DNA of 64,000 bases from Deinococcus grandis (lineage in GTDB: Bacteria > Deinococcota > Deinococci > Deinococcales > Deinococcaceae). Under the pieces are notes generated by a model. That model did no database searches and had not been told where the DNA came from. It saw only the letters and a program-made list of their open reading frames with translations. Positions within the stretch are counted from its first letter, which is position 1; every line of letters starts with the position of its first letter. The stretch lies in NCBI RefSeq assembly GCF_001485435.1, contig NZ_BCMS01000001.1:2952266-3016265 (forward strand), read 5' to 3'. A program made the position numbers and the translations under genes. Below are positions 52,779 through 62,660 of this stretch, piece after piece.

Positions 52779-53266
52779 CCACCCCGTCGCCCGGTGCCGT
52801 GACGGCCTACCTGGCCGAGCAGTTCCGCAGCGAACTGGAGCTGTTCCGCGCCGCGCTGGAGCAGGCGCCGGGCGACGCCTTCCACACGCCCCGCCTGGGC
52901 CACAGCCCCGCGTGGCACGCCCTGCACATCGCCGAGTGGCTGCGCCTGATGGTCCTCGACGACCGCACGCCGAACTACCACCACCTCGGCTGGGAGGACA
53001 ACGCCCGCGTGCAGGCGCTCGGCACCCAGCCCGCGCCCGTCCGCGAGAGCGACCCGCGTGAACAGATCCTGGCCGCGCTGGAACAGACCGGCGCGCGGGT
53101 CGTCGCTTGGCTGGAACAGGCCGACGACACCGCCCTGGACGGCGAGGTCTTCAGCGCCGCCACCCCCAGCGGCACCCGCCCCCGCCGCCTCGCCCTCGGG
53201 ATGCAGCTGCGCCACGTCGGCTACCACCGCGGACAGCTGAACCTCCTGCTGAAGTCGCTGTCCTGA
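52775..53266 (+). CDS. DinB superfamily protein inside the purine cluster
   Basis: The protein (163 residues) forms a four-helix bundle with the three metal-ligand histidines of the DinB/YfiT type: WHALHIAEWLRL (~47) and RHVGYHRGQLNLLL (~148-152). Members act as metal-dependent thiol transferases (bacillithiol or mycothiol), but most are uncharacterised. It overlaps purQ by 4 nt and is followed by purL after 83 nt, so it is probably cotranscribed with purine genes. Why it sits there is not known. Confidence 0.85.
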   Translation: MTTPSPGAVTAYLAEQFRSELELFRAALEQAPGDAFHTPRLGHSPAWHALHIAEWLRLMVLDDRTPNYHHLGWEDNARVQALGTQPAPVRESDPREQILAALEQTGARVVAWLEQADDTALDGEVFSAATPSGTRPRRLALGMQLRHVGYHRGQLNLLLKSLS

Positions 53267-53349
53267 TCCGCAGGCGTGACCCGCACACCCTCTTTCCCAC
53301 TCCCGATCCATCCCCGCCCGGGCCGCGCCCGGGTTTGCAAGGAGCTTCA

Positions 53350-55578
53350 ATGACGCAAGCCGCCACCCTCCGCGACCGTGCGGGCACGTTTGGCCTGTCC
53401 ACCGAAGAATTCGACCTGCTCGTCTCGCGTATCGGCCGGGAGCCGAACGCGCTGGAGGCCGCCATCGTGGGCGCCATGTGGAGCGAACACTGCGGGTACA
53501 AGAACTCGCGGCCGCTGTTCCGTCACTTCCCCACGACGGGCCCGCAGGTATTGCAGGGTCCCGGTGAGAACGCGGGCGTGGTGGATATCGGGGACGGGTG
53601 GGGCGTGGCGTTCAAGATGGAAAGCCACAACCACCCGTCGGCGGTGGAGCCGGTGCAGGGCGCGGCGACGGGCGTGGGCGGCATCCTGCGCGACATCTTC
53701 GCGATGGGGGCGCGGCCGTTCGCGGTGCTGGACAGCCTGCGCTTCGGGAACCCCGACAGCCCCAGGACGCGCTTCCTGCTGAACGGCGTGGTGGAGGGCA
53801 TCGCGCACTACGGGAACGCGATCGGCGTGCCCACGGTGGGCGGCGAGGTGACCTTCCACCCCAGCTACCAGGAGAACCCACTGGTGAACGTGATGGCGCT
53901 GGGCCTGCTGCGTCACGAGGATCTGGCGAAGGGGACGATGGGTGAGGTCGGGAACACCATCGTGTACGTGGGCAGCAAGACCGGGCGGGACGGCCTGGGT
54001 GGCGCGGTGTTCGCGTCCGCCGACCTCAGCAACGCGTCTCAGGCGGACCGCCCGGCGGTGCAGGTGGGCGACCCGTTCATGGAGAAGCTGCTGCTGGAGG
54101 CGACGCTGGAGGCCATCCAGGCGGGCGTCGTGGCGGGCGTGCAGGACATGGGCGCCGCCGGACTGGTGAGCAGCACCTGCGAGATGGCGTACCGCGCCGG
54201 GCTGGGCATCACCATGGACCTCGATCTGGTGCCCACCCGCGAGGACGGCATGGTGCCCATGGAACTGTGCCTGAGCGAGTCGCAGGAGCGCATGATCCTC
54301 GTGCCGGTGCCCGGCAAGGAGCAGGACCTGCTGGACCTGCTCGCCAAGTGGGAACTGGACGTCGTGACCATCGGGCAGGTGGAGGCGCACACCAACTACC
54401 GCCTGACGTGGCGCGGCGAGGTCGTCTGCGACCTCCCGGTGGACCTGCTGAACGAGGCGCCCAAGTACACCCGCGAGGGCATCGAATCCGACGAGATCAA
54501 GGCGAAGCGCGAGCGTGACCTGAGCGGCGTTCCCGTCCCCGGCGACCTCGGCGCGGTCCTCACCGACCTGCTTGCTCATCCCACGATTGCCAGCAAGCGC
54601 CCCATCTACCAGCGCTTCGATCATCAGGTCATGACGAACACCGTCGTCGTGCCCGGCGCGGCCGACGCCGCCGTCATGCGCGTCAAGGGCAGCCCCATGG
54701 GTGTGGCCGCGACCAGCGACTGCAACCCGCGCTTCGTGTACCTCGACCCGTACGCGGGCGCTGCCGCCGCCGTCGCCGAGGCCGCCCGGAACCTCGCCTG
54801 CGTGGGCGCGACCCCGCTGGCCATCACGGACAACCTCAACTTCGGCAACCCCCACAGACCCGAGGTGTACTACCAGCTGGAACGCGCCGTGCACGGCATC
54901 GCCGACGCCTGCCGTCATCTCAACACCCCCGTCACCGGCGGGAACGTCAGCCTGTACAACCAGTACACCGAGGGCGACGAACGCGTCGCCATCCACCCCA
55001 CCCCCACCATCGGCATGGTCGGCGTCCTCCCCGACGTCACCAAACGCGCCACCATGGACCTCAAGGGCGAAGGCCACACCCTCTACCTGATCGGCGAACA
55101 CGCCGACTCCATCGGCGCGAGCCAGTACCTCGAAACCGTCCACGGCCTCGAAGCCGGACACGTCCCCACCCTGGACCTGACCCGCGAACAGGCCGTCATC
55201 GACGCGACCCTGCACCTGATCCGCGCGGGCCTGACCGACACCGCGCACGACTGCGCCGAAGGCGGCCTCGCCGTCGCCCTGAGTGAAATGGCCATCGCGG
55301 GCCACACCGGCCTGAACGTCACCCTGAACGCCCCCACCACCACCCGCGCCGACGCCCTCCTGTACGGCGAGGCGCACGCCCGCATCCTCATCGCCACCAC
55401 TGACGAGACCAGCACCGAAGCGGCCCTTCAGGCCCAGGGCGTCCCCTTCACCCGCCTCGGCACCAGCGGCGGGGACACCGTCACCATTGCCCTCCCAGGG
55501 CACCACATACACTTGAGCGTGACCCTCAGCGCCCTCACCCACGCGTTCACCACCCCCCTCGCGGAGATCCTGGGATGA
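53350..55578 (+). CDS. purL: Phosphoribosylformylglycinamidine synthase subunit PurL
   Basis: The ATG at 53350 gives 742 residues, the length of the small type PurL. SEHCGYKNSRPL, the metal/ATP segment FKMESHNHPSAVEP, GVGGILRDIFAMGARP, GGVTFHP-like GGEVTFHPSYQENP and DCAEGGLAVALSEMA are all present. It converts FGAR to FGAM with ammonia from PurQ. The 3' end is next to the repeat-bounded DUF559 gene. Confidence 0.96.
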   Translation: MTQAATLRDRAGTFGLSTEEFDLLVSRIGREPNALEAAIVGAMWSEHCGYKNSRPLFRHFPTTGPQVLQGPGENAGVVDIGDGWGVAFKMESHNHPSAVEPVQGAATGVGGILRDIFAMGARPFAVLDSLRFGNPDSPRTRFLLNGVVEGIAHYGNAIGVPTVGGEVTFHPSYQENPLVNVMALGLLRHEDLAKGTMGEVGNTIVYVGSKTGRDGLGGAVFASADLSNASQADRPAVQVGDPFMEKLLLEATLEAIQAGVVAGVQDMGAAGLVSSTCEMAYRAGLGITMDLDLVPTREDGMVPMELCLSESQERMILVPVPGKEQDLLDLLAKWELDVVTIGQVEAHTNYRLTWRGEVVCDLPVDLLNEAPKYTREGIESDEIKAKRERDLSGVPVPGDLGAVLTDLLAHPTIASKRPIYQRFDHQVMTNTVVVPGAADAAVMRVKGSPMGVAATSDCNPRFVYLDPYAGAAAAVAEAARNLACVGATPLAITDNLNFGNPHRPEVYYQLERAVHGIADACRHLNTPVTGGNVSLYNQYTEGDERVAIHPTPTIGMVGVLPDVTKRATMDLKGEGHTLYLIGEHADSIGASQYLETVHGLEAGHVPTLDLTREQAVIDATLHLIRAGLTDTAHDCAEGGLAVALSEMAIAGHTGLNVTLNAPTTTRADALLYGEAHARILIATTDETSTEAALQAQGVPFTRLGTSGGDTVTIALPGHHIHLSVTLSALTHAFTTPLAEILG

Positions 55579-55606
55579 ACCGCGGCGGGAGCGGTGGTCA
55601 CACGGC

Positions 55607-55643
55607 CACCCCCCTCCCAACCTCCCCCACAAGGGGGGAGGAG
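55607..55643. repeat. Palindromic repeat, distal boundary of the DUF559 unit
   Basis: CACCCCCCTCCCAACCTCCC followed by CCACAAGGGGGGAGGAG. The right half folds back on CCTCCCCC. Its inner end touches the DUF559 stop codon (55644). The reverse complement of 56015-56052 matches it nearly base for base. Confidence 0.75.
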
Positions 55644-56009
55644 TCACGTCACGCCTGCCAGATGCTCCGCGACGCGCGCCAGCACACCGTCCAGGTTGCC
55701 CCGCACCTCATGGTTCCAGAAGCGCAGCACCGTGAACCCGTCCGCCGTGAGCTTCGCGTCCCGCAGCCGGTCCGACTCGCTGCCCGCGTGCTGGCTCCCG
55801 TCCAGTTCCACCACCAGCCGCGCCGGATAGCACACGAAATCCACCACGAACGGCCCGATCACCTCCTGCCGCCGGAAACTCACGCCCAGCCCTGCCCCGC
55901 GCAGGCGCGACCACAGCAGCCGTTCCTCCGGCGTCATGTCACGCCGCAACCGCCGCGCCACCTCGGTGCTGACGCTTTCCCTCTGTCGCCTACGCTGCAT
56001 CCCGCCCAT
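55644..56009 (-). CDS. DUF559 endonuclease-fold protein between purL and purF
   Basis: The ATG at 56009 gives 121 residues. The DUF559 (PF04480, Vsr/restriction-like) pattern is clear: RRDMTPEERLLWSRLRG, FRRQEVIGPFVVDFVC, RLVVELDGSQH (catalytic Asp/Glu) and DGFTVLRFWNHEV. It lies antisense to the purine genes. Its AGGGG ribosome site lies inside the repeat at 56015-56052, and its stop is at the edge of the inverted copy at 55607-55643. No methylase is nearby. DUF559 proteins are thought to be nucleases; activity is not proven. Confidence 0.88.
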   Translation of the reverse strand: MGGMQRRRQRESVSTEVARRLRRDMTPEERLLWSRLRGAGLGVSFRRQEVIGPFVVDFVCYPARLVVELDGSQHAGSESDRLRDAKLTADGFTVLRFWNHEVRGNLDGVLARVAEHLAGVT

Positions 56010-56014
56010 CTTTT

Positions 56015-56052
56015 CACCCCTCCCCCCTCGTGGGGGAGGCCGGGAGGGGGGG
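56015..56052. repeat. Palindromic repeat, proximal boundary of the DUF559 unit
   Basis: CACCCCTCCCCCCTCGTGGG followed by GGAGGCCGGGAGGGGGGG. It is an inverted copy of 55607-55643. Five bases separate it from the DUF559 start codon. Confidence 0.75.
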
Positions 56053-56089
56053 CCACGCGCGCCCCCGGCCCCCACCTCTGGAGCCTCGC

Positions 56090-57508
<1,419 letters not shown>

Positions 57509-57660
57509 TCAACGGAATCGTCAGTACTCAATACGCGCCTTATTCATAAATATTTTAATCCAATAAACAAACGTACTCACCTCGGCGGCATCTAAATTTG
57601 ATCTTAATTCTTAATTTAAAGATTGCAAATTTCTATTTTTTAAGAAGTATATGTATTTTT

Positions 57661-58530
57661 CTATCGAGTATAGTTATCATGTTGTGACTCCGAATAATAC
57701 TTAGTTATGACCACAACATCACCATCTTCAATGTAGTGGACTCTCGCTCCACCGACATAGAATCTCCATTCGCGCGACTGCTCTATATAGTGATCATTAA
57801 TATCAGATCTTCTACCGCAATTCTCTCTGCGCAAAGAAAGCCTCTTCGCAATTTGCATTAGGGCTTCCGCTTTAGATTTTTCATTCAGTTTAGATATGTC
57901 TCTAACAAATCTGTTTTCGATCCTAAAATTCCTAATCTCCTTGTAGTCGTTATCAGGATACATGATTTCAAAATATAGATTAACAGCTTCCTCTATGCTC
58001 TCCGAATTGTCCTCTACTGTAAAATAGAATTTTTTACACAAGGAAGTAAGACTAAGTATGGATATATCTTCATTTTTTGGAGTTATTTGAATATTTTTTA
58101 TATCACCCCTGATATTTCTCTTCTTAAGTAGTACTTTTCTAATAAAATCAGCTTGACCAAAATTGTCAGATAAATTAAGTATGAAGCGAGCAAATTTCTC
58201 CTTACTAGAAGGCTCTATAAAACTTATCAGATCATCAGGAATCATGTCCTGATCCTTCTCTGATATCGGCGTATTCACGAATAATTTAGTAAATTCACTA
58301 TATAGGATCGGATACATCATCCTTTTCCAATTCTCATCCTTTATATAAGGCGGCTTTTGGGCATCCTCAATTATATAATTATATATTTCTTCAGGAAAAA
58401 ACGGATTTACGCCCAGTAGTTTAACAAGCCGCACCATATGAAGCATCTCATAAATGAATTTATCCCTCTCATCATTATCTGACCAATCGTCTTCACTCAT
58501 CAGAAAAAAACCGGGTTCAACCGCGAACAT
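57661..58530 (-). CDS. Unknown protein with RelE/HigB-like C-terminal domain (partner of the ATPase)
   Basis: The ATG at 58530, with AGAGG five bases upstream, gives 289 residues; GTG at 58536 and ATG at 58500 are alternatives. Residues 1-205 match no family known to me: acidic, Phe/Ile/Lys-rich, helical. Residues ~206-289 follow the RelE/HigB toxin layout: a basic helix pair (ISKLNEKSKAEALMQIAKRL), then strands REWRFYVGGARVHYIEDG and DVVVITKYYSESQHD, like ELRIxYGxGYRVYY..GxxxxLL...KxxQ. I infer a ribonuclease-like effector, with no antitoxin gene beside it. The gene overlaps the ATPase by 14 nt. Codon use is AT-rich, unlike the chromosome, which points to transfer. Confidence 0.7.
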   Translation of the reverse strand: MFAVEPGFFLMSEDDWSDNDERDKFIYEMLHMVRLVKLLGVNPFFPEEIYNYIIEDAQKPPYIKDENWKRMMYPILYSEFTKLFVNTPISEKDQDMIPDDLISFIEPSSKEKFARFILNLSDNFGQADFIRKVLLKKRNIRGDIKNIQITPKNEDISILSLTSLCKKFYFTVEDNSESIEEAVNLYFEIMYPDNDYKEIRNFRIENRFVRDISKLNEKSKAEALMQIAKRLSLRRENCGRRSDINDHYIEQSREWRFYVGGARVHYIEDGDVVVITKYYSESQHDNYTR

Positions 58531-60010
58531 CCACACCTCTTCGCTTCTGCCGCTTTTTTATACCTGTTTTAAGTATGATTTCCTGCTCAGAAACATTTTG
58601 ATCAAAGAATCCTTTTGGCCAATTAACTACGCCAAACTCTTCATCTATCTTTATTTTTTGATACTCAACATTATTTTTCACATTCTCAGCAAAGTAGATT
58701 GACGTGATATCTTTAATTGACGTTGAGTCATCTTCAACTATTCTGCGAACCATCCTGTTAATTAGATGGTCGCTGTGCGTTTCAACGATTACAGATTTAC
58801 CCGAAAGCGCCAAAGATATCAGAAAATCCGCTAAATGCATCTGTAAACCGGGGTGCAGGTGTATCTCGGGTTGTTCAAGTATCAGAGTAGATCCCTCAGG
58901 CATTCTGAGCCCTTCTAAAATTATCGGGAAGATTTGGCTCACTCCAAACCCAACATCGCTAATATTAACGAGCGTGCCAGAAGGCGATTTCATTACTAGT
59001 TTTAGCAATTCGCCTGAATAAATATTGTCAAATGCATTTATTCCCATTCTATCTAGCCAGAAATTCATGCTATCTATTAGTGATGACTGCTCGCATTTAA
59101 CGAATCTATTTCCTTCAATCCTAATCGAATTATTAATCTGCTTATCTCGCTCCGATAGAAGAATATATGGTGCATTTTCACCCTTGACGCCAATCTCCTT
59201 GAAATCCTCTTCAACAACATATCTCCGTTGCGGTTCATATCTCAGGGGACCAATATAATTATAGCTATTGAGCAGGCCTTGTAGCATTTGACCAATGTAA
59301 TTTACAATAATCCGCAGATCCTCTAAGCCGCTAACATGCCTCTCCTCACTTGTAACACCCAGCGCAACGTACGGCCTAGCACCTATAAATGAAAGAGTTA
59401 TATCACATGAACCTCTTGAAATTCTATCTCCTTTATCTTTAGTTCTGGATAGATATCTTGGAATATTTTTAAAAACTGCATGATATTTTGCATCAGACTT
59501 TCTCTGCAAAATAATCTCAAGCAGATTATCAGCAGATTTTATAGAAAAGTTCATTGTTTTTACTACTATGTCTTTTGCGGTATCTATAAAATCCGCTCCA
59601 TCATTTTTGTTTAGATTTTCCAATTCAATACCATAGTGCAAAACAGCATCGTCTAGATTAAATCCCAATCCAGCTATTTGTTGGACCCAAAATGCCACCG
59701 AGAGCCCGAGTCCGTAATCATTATCAATAATTCCTTCATCGTTTAGCGTAAGGGAGATACTTATATTATTAGCAGGGTTCTTACCATAAACAACTTCATT
59801 GTAGGATCCTAAATGGGCATATTTACCATTAAATATTACCGTCCTCTCTGTTGAAGCATTCATCATAGTTTGCTTCAGAAGTAGAATCGCCTGAAGTATT
59901 GAGCTCTTACCACTACTGTTAGAGCCGCAAAAAATAGTGATAGGCTTGATGTCCAAGTCATCAAGACTCTTTATGCCTTTGAAGTTTTTCAGAGACAGCT
60001 TGTTTATCAC
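58517..60010 (-). CDS. AAA/SMC-like ATPase with DUF3696-type C-terminus
   Basis: A GTG at 60010, preceded by TAGGAGA, gives 497 residues starting VINKLSLKNFKGIKSLDDLD; ATG at 60031 is an alternative. Walker A is FCGSNSSGKSSILQAILLLK (~30). The ABC-like signature DVGFGVSQIFPIIL and Walker B STLILEQPEIHLHPGLQ follow near residues 345-385, and the His switch is VIVETHSDHLINR. The end, VNWPKGFFDQ, is the DUF3696 mark. Such ATPases without an SMC hinge are common in defence systems (OLD, AbiL, PARIS, Septu relatives). The gene is AT-rich and overlaps the RelE-like gene. Confidence 0.85.
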   Translation of the reverse strand: MINKLSLKNFKGIKSLDDLDIKPITIFCGSNSSGKSSILQAILLLKQTMMNASTERTVIFNGKYAHLGSYNEVVYGKNPANNISISLTLNDEGIIDNDYGLGLSVAFWVQQIAGLGFNLDDAVLHYGIELENLNKNDGADFIDTAKDIVVKTMNFSIKSADNLLEIILQRKSDAKYHAVFKNIPRYLSRTKDKGDRISRGSCDITLSFIGARPYVALGVTSEERHVSGLEDLRIIVNYIGQMLQGLLNSYNYIGPLRYEPQRRYVVEEDFKEIGVKGENAPYILLSERDKQINNSIRIEGNRFVKCEQSSLIDSMNFWLDRMGINAFDNIYSGELLKLVMKSPSGTLVNISDVGFGVSQIFPIILEGLRMPEGSTLILEQPEIHLHPGLQMHLADFLISLALSGKSVIVETHSDHLINRMVRRIVEDDSTSIKDITSIYFAENVKNNVEYQKIKIDEEFGVVNWPKGFFDQNVSEQEIILKTGIKKRQKRRGVDVRG

Positions 60011-60275
60011 AAAATCTCCTAACGCGACCATGGTAAAAAATGAATGGCGGTTGTCGTACACTAATCCACTCAACCGTCTATCTTCATTAGGACGCACGCA
60101 GTAGTGAAATTATGCTGCGGAATTCTATCAACGCCAACGTAATATTTATGCCCCGGCCCTACGTGAGCGTGGACGCCGTAAAGCACGAGGGCGGGACACT
60201 TACGAACAGTGATCTCGCCTGTCCGTTGCACCTTCGCCTACGGAAAGTCCCTCGGATGTTCTGCACACTACGATC

Positions 60276-60967
60276 ATGACAAATGTTCGGGCGTGGCGCG
60301 GCGCAATCTTGGCAGTCTGTCTCCTGTTCGCGGGGGCGGGGGCGCATCAGCCGCTGTTCAATCCGGGCAGCGGCACGCAGGACACCGCGTTCCAGGTGCC
60401 GCAGCCGACCGTGTCGAAGGTCATCACCATGCAGGGCCGCGCGGGAGGCCGCGACTGGTACGCCCTGACGACCGGGCCGGGCTTCCGCTTGGACGTGGCG
60501 GTGTTCGGCGGATTCCGTCTGTTGCGTTGACCACCCGGAAGGGCACCGGGTGATCAACTCCACGCCCGGAACCCGCCCTGCTCCTTCTCGCTCCGCTCGG
60601 GTTGAACGGTTGTGCCAACCATTCAACCGGAGTGGGTGTCAGTTCCGCGTGTGACGCGGCGTACCGTCCCCGCCTGTGGCTGGTCGGGCCGGGCGTGCCG
60701 GTGGGGTCTGGGCAGCCGGAGTTCATACCGGACGGCTGGGGCGCGGTGGGCGTGTCCGGGCCGTACTCGGCGTACTCGGGGCATGGCGTGGTGGGGTGGC
60801 GCGGGCCGACGCTGGCGCGCACGCTGGGGGCCGGGACGCACTACCTGGTGGTGGAGCATGGCGCGCGGGGCGGATGGTCGTTCATCTCCCTGGCGGGCGC
60901 GGAGGTGCCGGGCGGCACGCCGGACGGTCGCGCGGCGCTGGGTCGCTTCGCCCGCTGCGGAGGGTGA
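60276..60967 (+). pseudogene. Exported protein gene interrupted by a MITE-like repeat
   Basis: The 5' part (60276-60530) encodes a signal peptide (AWRGAILAVCLLFAGAGA) and a beta-rich segment ending FRLDVAVF before it enters the repeat and stops. The 3' part, in a different frame from ~60645 to 60967, continues with CDAAYRPRLWLVGPGVPVG and LGAGTHYLVVEHGARGGWSF. Together they look like one PPC-like beta-sandwich secreted protein of ~190 residues. The repeat copy at ~60508-60640 separates the halves. The family is not firmly identified. Confidence 0.75.
60508..60640 (+). repeat. MITE-like structured repeat, copy 3 (inside a gene)
   Basis: It runs from GGATTCCGTCTGTT to CAACCGGAGT with the same two hairpins (ACCCGG/CCGGGT; GTTGAACGGTT/AACCATTCAAC). 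The outermost four bases of the inverted ends differ from copies 1 and 2. It splits the exported-protein gene. Confidence 0.8.
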
Positions 60968-60985
60968 AGGGCGGGCAGGATCCCT

Positions 60986-61029
60986 GGCTCCTCTCGAGGG
61001 GAGCTGTCGGCACAGCCGACCGAGGGGTC
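60986..61029. repeat. Double-hairpin interspersed repeat, copy 2 (inverted)
   Basis: It reads as the reverse complement of 27107-27150: hairpins GGCTCCTCTCGAGGGGAGC-like and GTCGGC/GCCGAC. It lies between convergent gene remnants. Confidence 0.7.
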
Positions 61030-61411
61030 AAGCAGACTCAGGGGCGGTCGTACACCATCAGGACACTCATGACGGCCGCGCTGCTGGGAATGTCGGCGTA
61101 CATGCCTTGTGTGTAGGCGAAGACCGTGCAGGGTGTCCCGTCGGTTTCGACTGTGAACTGCCCGACCGAGTGGAAGGAATCGTCGTCAGGTGCAGCCGGA
61201 CGGTGTGGGCCCAGTTCATGTTCAAGGGCACTCATGGTGGGCTGCTGCGTGGGCGTGTAGGTCAGTTTCACCCACAGTGATTCCTCGTGCTCGCCGACGG
61301 ACCCGACGCGCAGGTCGGCAAGGGATTCCGGAAGGGCTGCCGGGGGTTCGTCCAGGTCGTCGCTGCGCGCGCCCACTGTGGCGGTCAGGCTTTTCGTGTC
61401 GGGTGCGCGGG

Positions 61412-62543
61412 CTGACTACCCTTCAAAACGCACAGTAGGCAGCAGAAAGTCGGCTCCTGTACGGTATTTCTGCGATGAAAACCCTTAGGAGCCGACCACC
61501 TCACGATACCTTGCAGACCGCCTTGCGGTCTGCTTTCCCTGTGGACGCTCGCCGCCTCGTCGTCTTCACGGCCCTGATCCTGGCGGTCATTCAGGCGCGC
61601 ACCGTTGTCCTGTACAGCCTGAAGACGCATGTCGCCCTCCCGGGCTCGTTGACGACTCGGTATCAGCGGCTCTGCCGGTTCGTCCAGTTCCCGTTTCCTG
61701 AGGCGCTGTTCCCCCGATTCGCCTTGTCCTTTCTCCCGCCCGGCCCAGTCGACCTCATTCTCGATCGCACCAACTGGAAACTTGGCCAACAGGACGTCAA
61801 TATTCTCCTGCTCTCTGCCGTGTGGAACGGGTTCAGTTTGCCGCTGATGTGGACACTGCTCCCGCACGGTGGGGCCAGTCGTTCCTGTGTCCGGGAAGCG
61901 CTCGTGGAGCGCTTCCTGAAGCTCTGCCCAGATCGGGAGATCCGGTGCCTGCTCGCGGATCGTGAATTCATTGGGCAGCACTGGTTTCGATTCCTCGACC
62001 AGCACGGGATTGCACCCTGCATTCGTCTCCCAGCTCGCGCCACGATCGGCGCGCACGGCATGCCGGTCTGGGCGGTCTTCAAGAACCTTCAGGTGGGTGA
62101 AGTCAGGGTCTGGCATCGCCAGACCCGCATCTACGGTGTGAATCTGCGAGTGGCGGCCACGAAAAACGCAGCCGGTGACATGCTGTACCTGGCGTATCGG
62201 GGGCACGCCCTGCCGAACATGCGCCGGTATGCCCTGCGCTGGCAAACAGAAAATCTGCACGCCGCGTTGAAAACCAGAGGGTTCAACCTGGAAGATACGG
62301 GTCTGACGCGCCCCGAGCGAGTGTCTTCGCTCCTGACGGTCGTCAGCGTCGCCTTCATCTGGGCGTGCGTGACGGGCGAGGTCGTGGCACGTCGAACAGC
62401 TACCAAAGTAAAGAAACACGGACACCGCACGGTGTCTGTGTTTCGACTCGGGCTTGATCATCTCCAGGATCTTCTGCTGCATCCGTCCGGCGCATCCTGG
62501 CGCACCTTGAGCACACTCATGCCCCGTTTTGAAGGGTAGTCAG
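61412..62543 (+). mobile_element. IS4-family insertion sequence
   Basis: The element is 1132 bp. It has perfect 19-bp terminal inverted repeats (CTGACTACCCTTCAAAACG at 61412-61430; complement at 62525-62543) and a 9-bp target duplication GTGCGCGGG (61403-61411 and 62544-62552). One transposase gene fills it. Confidence 0.95.
61475..62539 (+). CDS. IS4-family transposase
   Basis: This 354-residue DDE transposase has the first Asp in VDLILDRTNWKLG, the second in IRCLLADREFIGQHWF and the IS4 YREK-like box YALRWQTENLHAALKTRGFN with the catalytic Glu. The N-terminal region is basic and helical. The frame is intact and ends 4 nt before the right end of the element, so it may be active. Confidence 0.93.
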   Translation: MKTLRSRPPHDTLQTALRSAFPVDARRLVVFTALILAVIQARTVVLYSLKTHVALPGSLTTRYQRLCRFVQFPFPEALFPRFALSFLPPGPVDLILDRTNWKLGQQDVNILLLSAVWNGFSLPLMWTLLPHGGASRSCVREALVERFLKLCPDREIRCLLADREFIGQHWFRFLDQHGIAPCIRLPARATIGAHGMPVWAVFKNLQVGEVRVWHRQTRIYGVNLRVAATKNAAGDMLYLAYRGHALPNMRRYALRWQTENLHAALKTRGFNLEDTGLTRPERVSSLLTVVSVAFIWACVTGEVVARRTATKVKKHGHRTVSVFRLGLDHLQDLLLHPSGASWRTLSTLMPRFEG

Positions 62544-62660
62544 GTGCGCGGGTCAACGTCTGGCAGATCTGCTTGAGGCTGCTGGGGGAAGCGTAGTCGA
62601 TGGTCATGGTGTCCTTGTTGCACGCGGTGAGCAGGAGGATCAGGGCGATGGGGAGGGACT

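Noticed and set aside
57509..57660. A third small gene or antitoxin downstream of the RelE-like gene
   Set aside because: The 152 bp are AT-rich without a frame of useful length on either strand.
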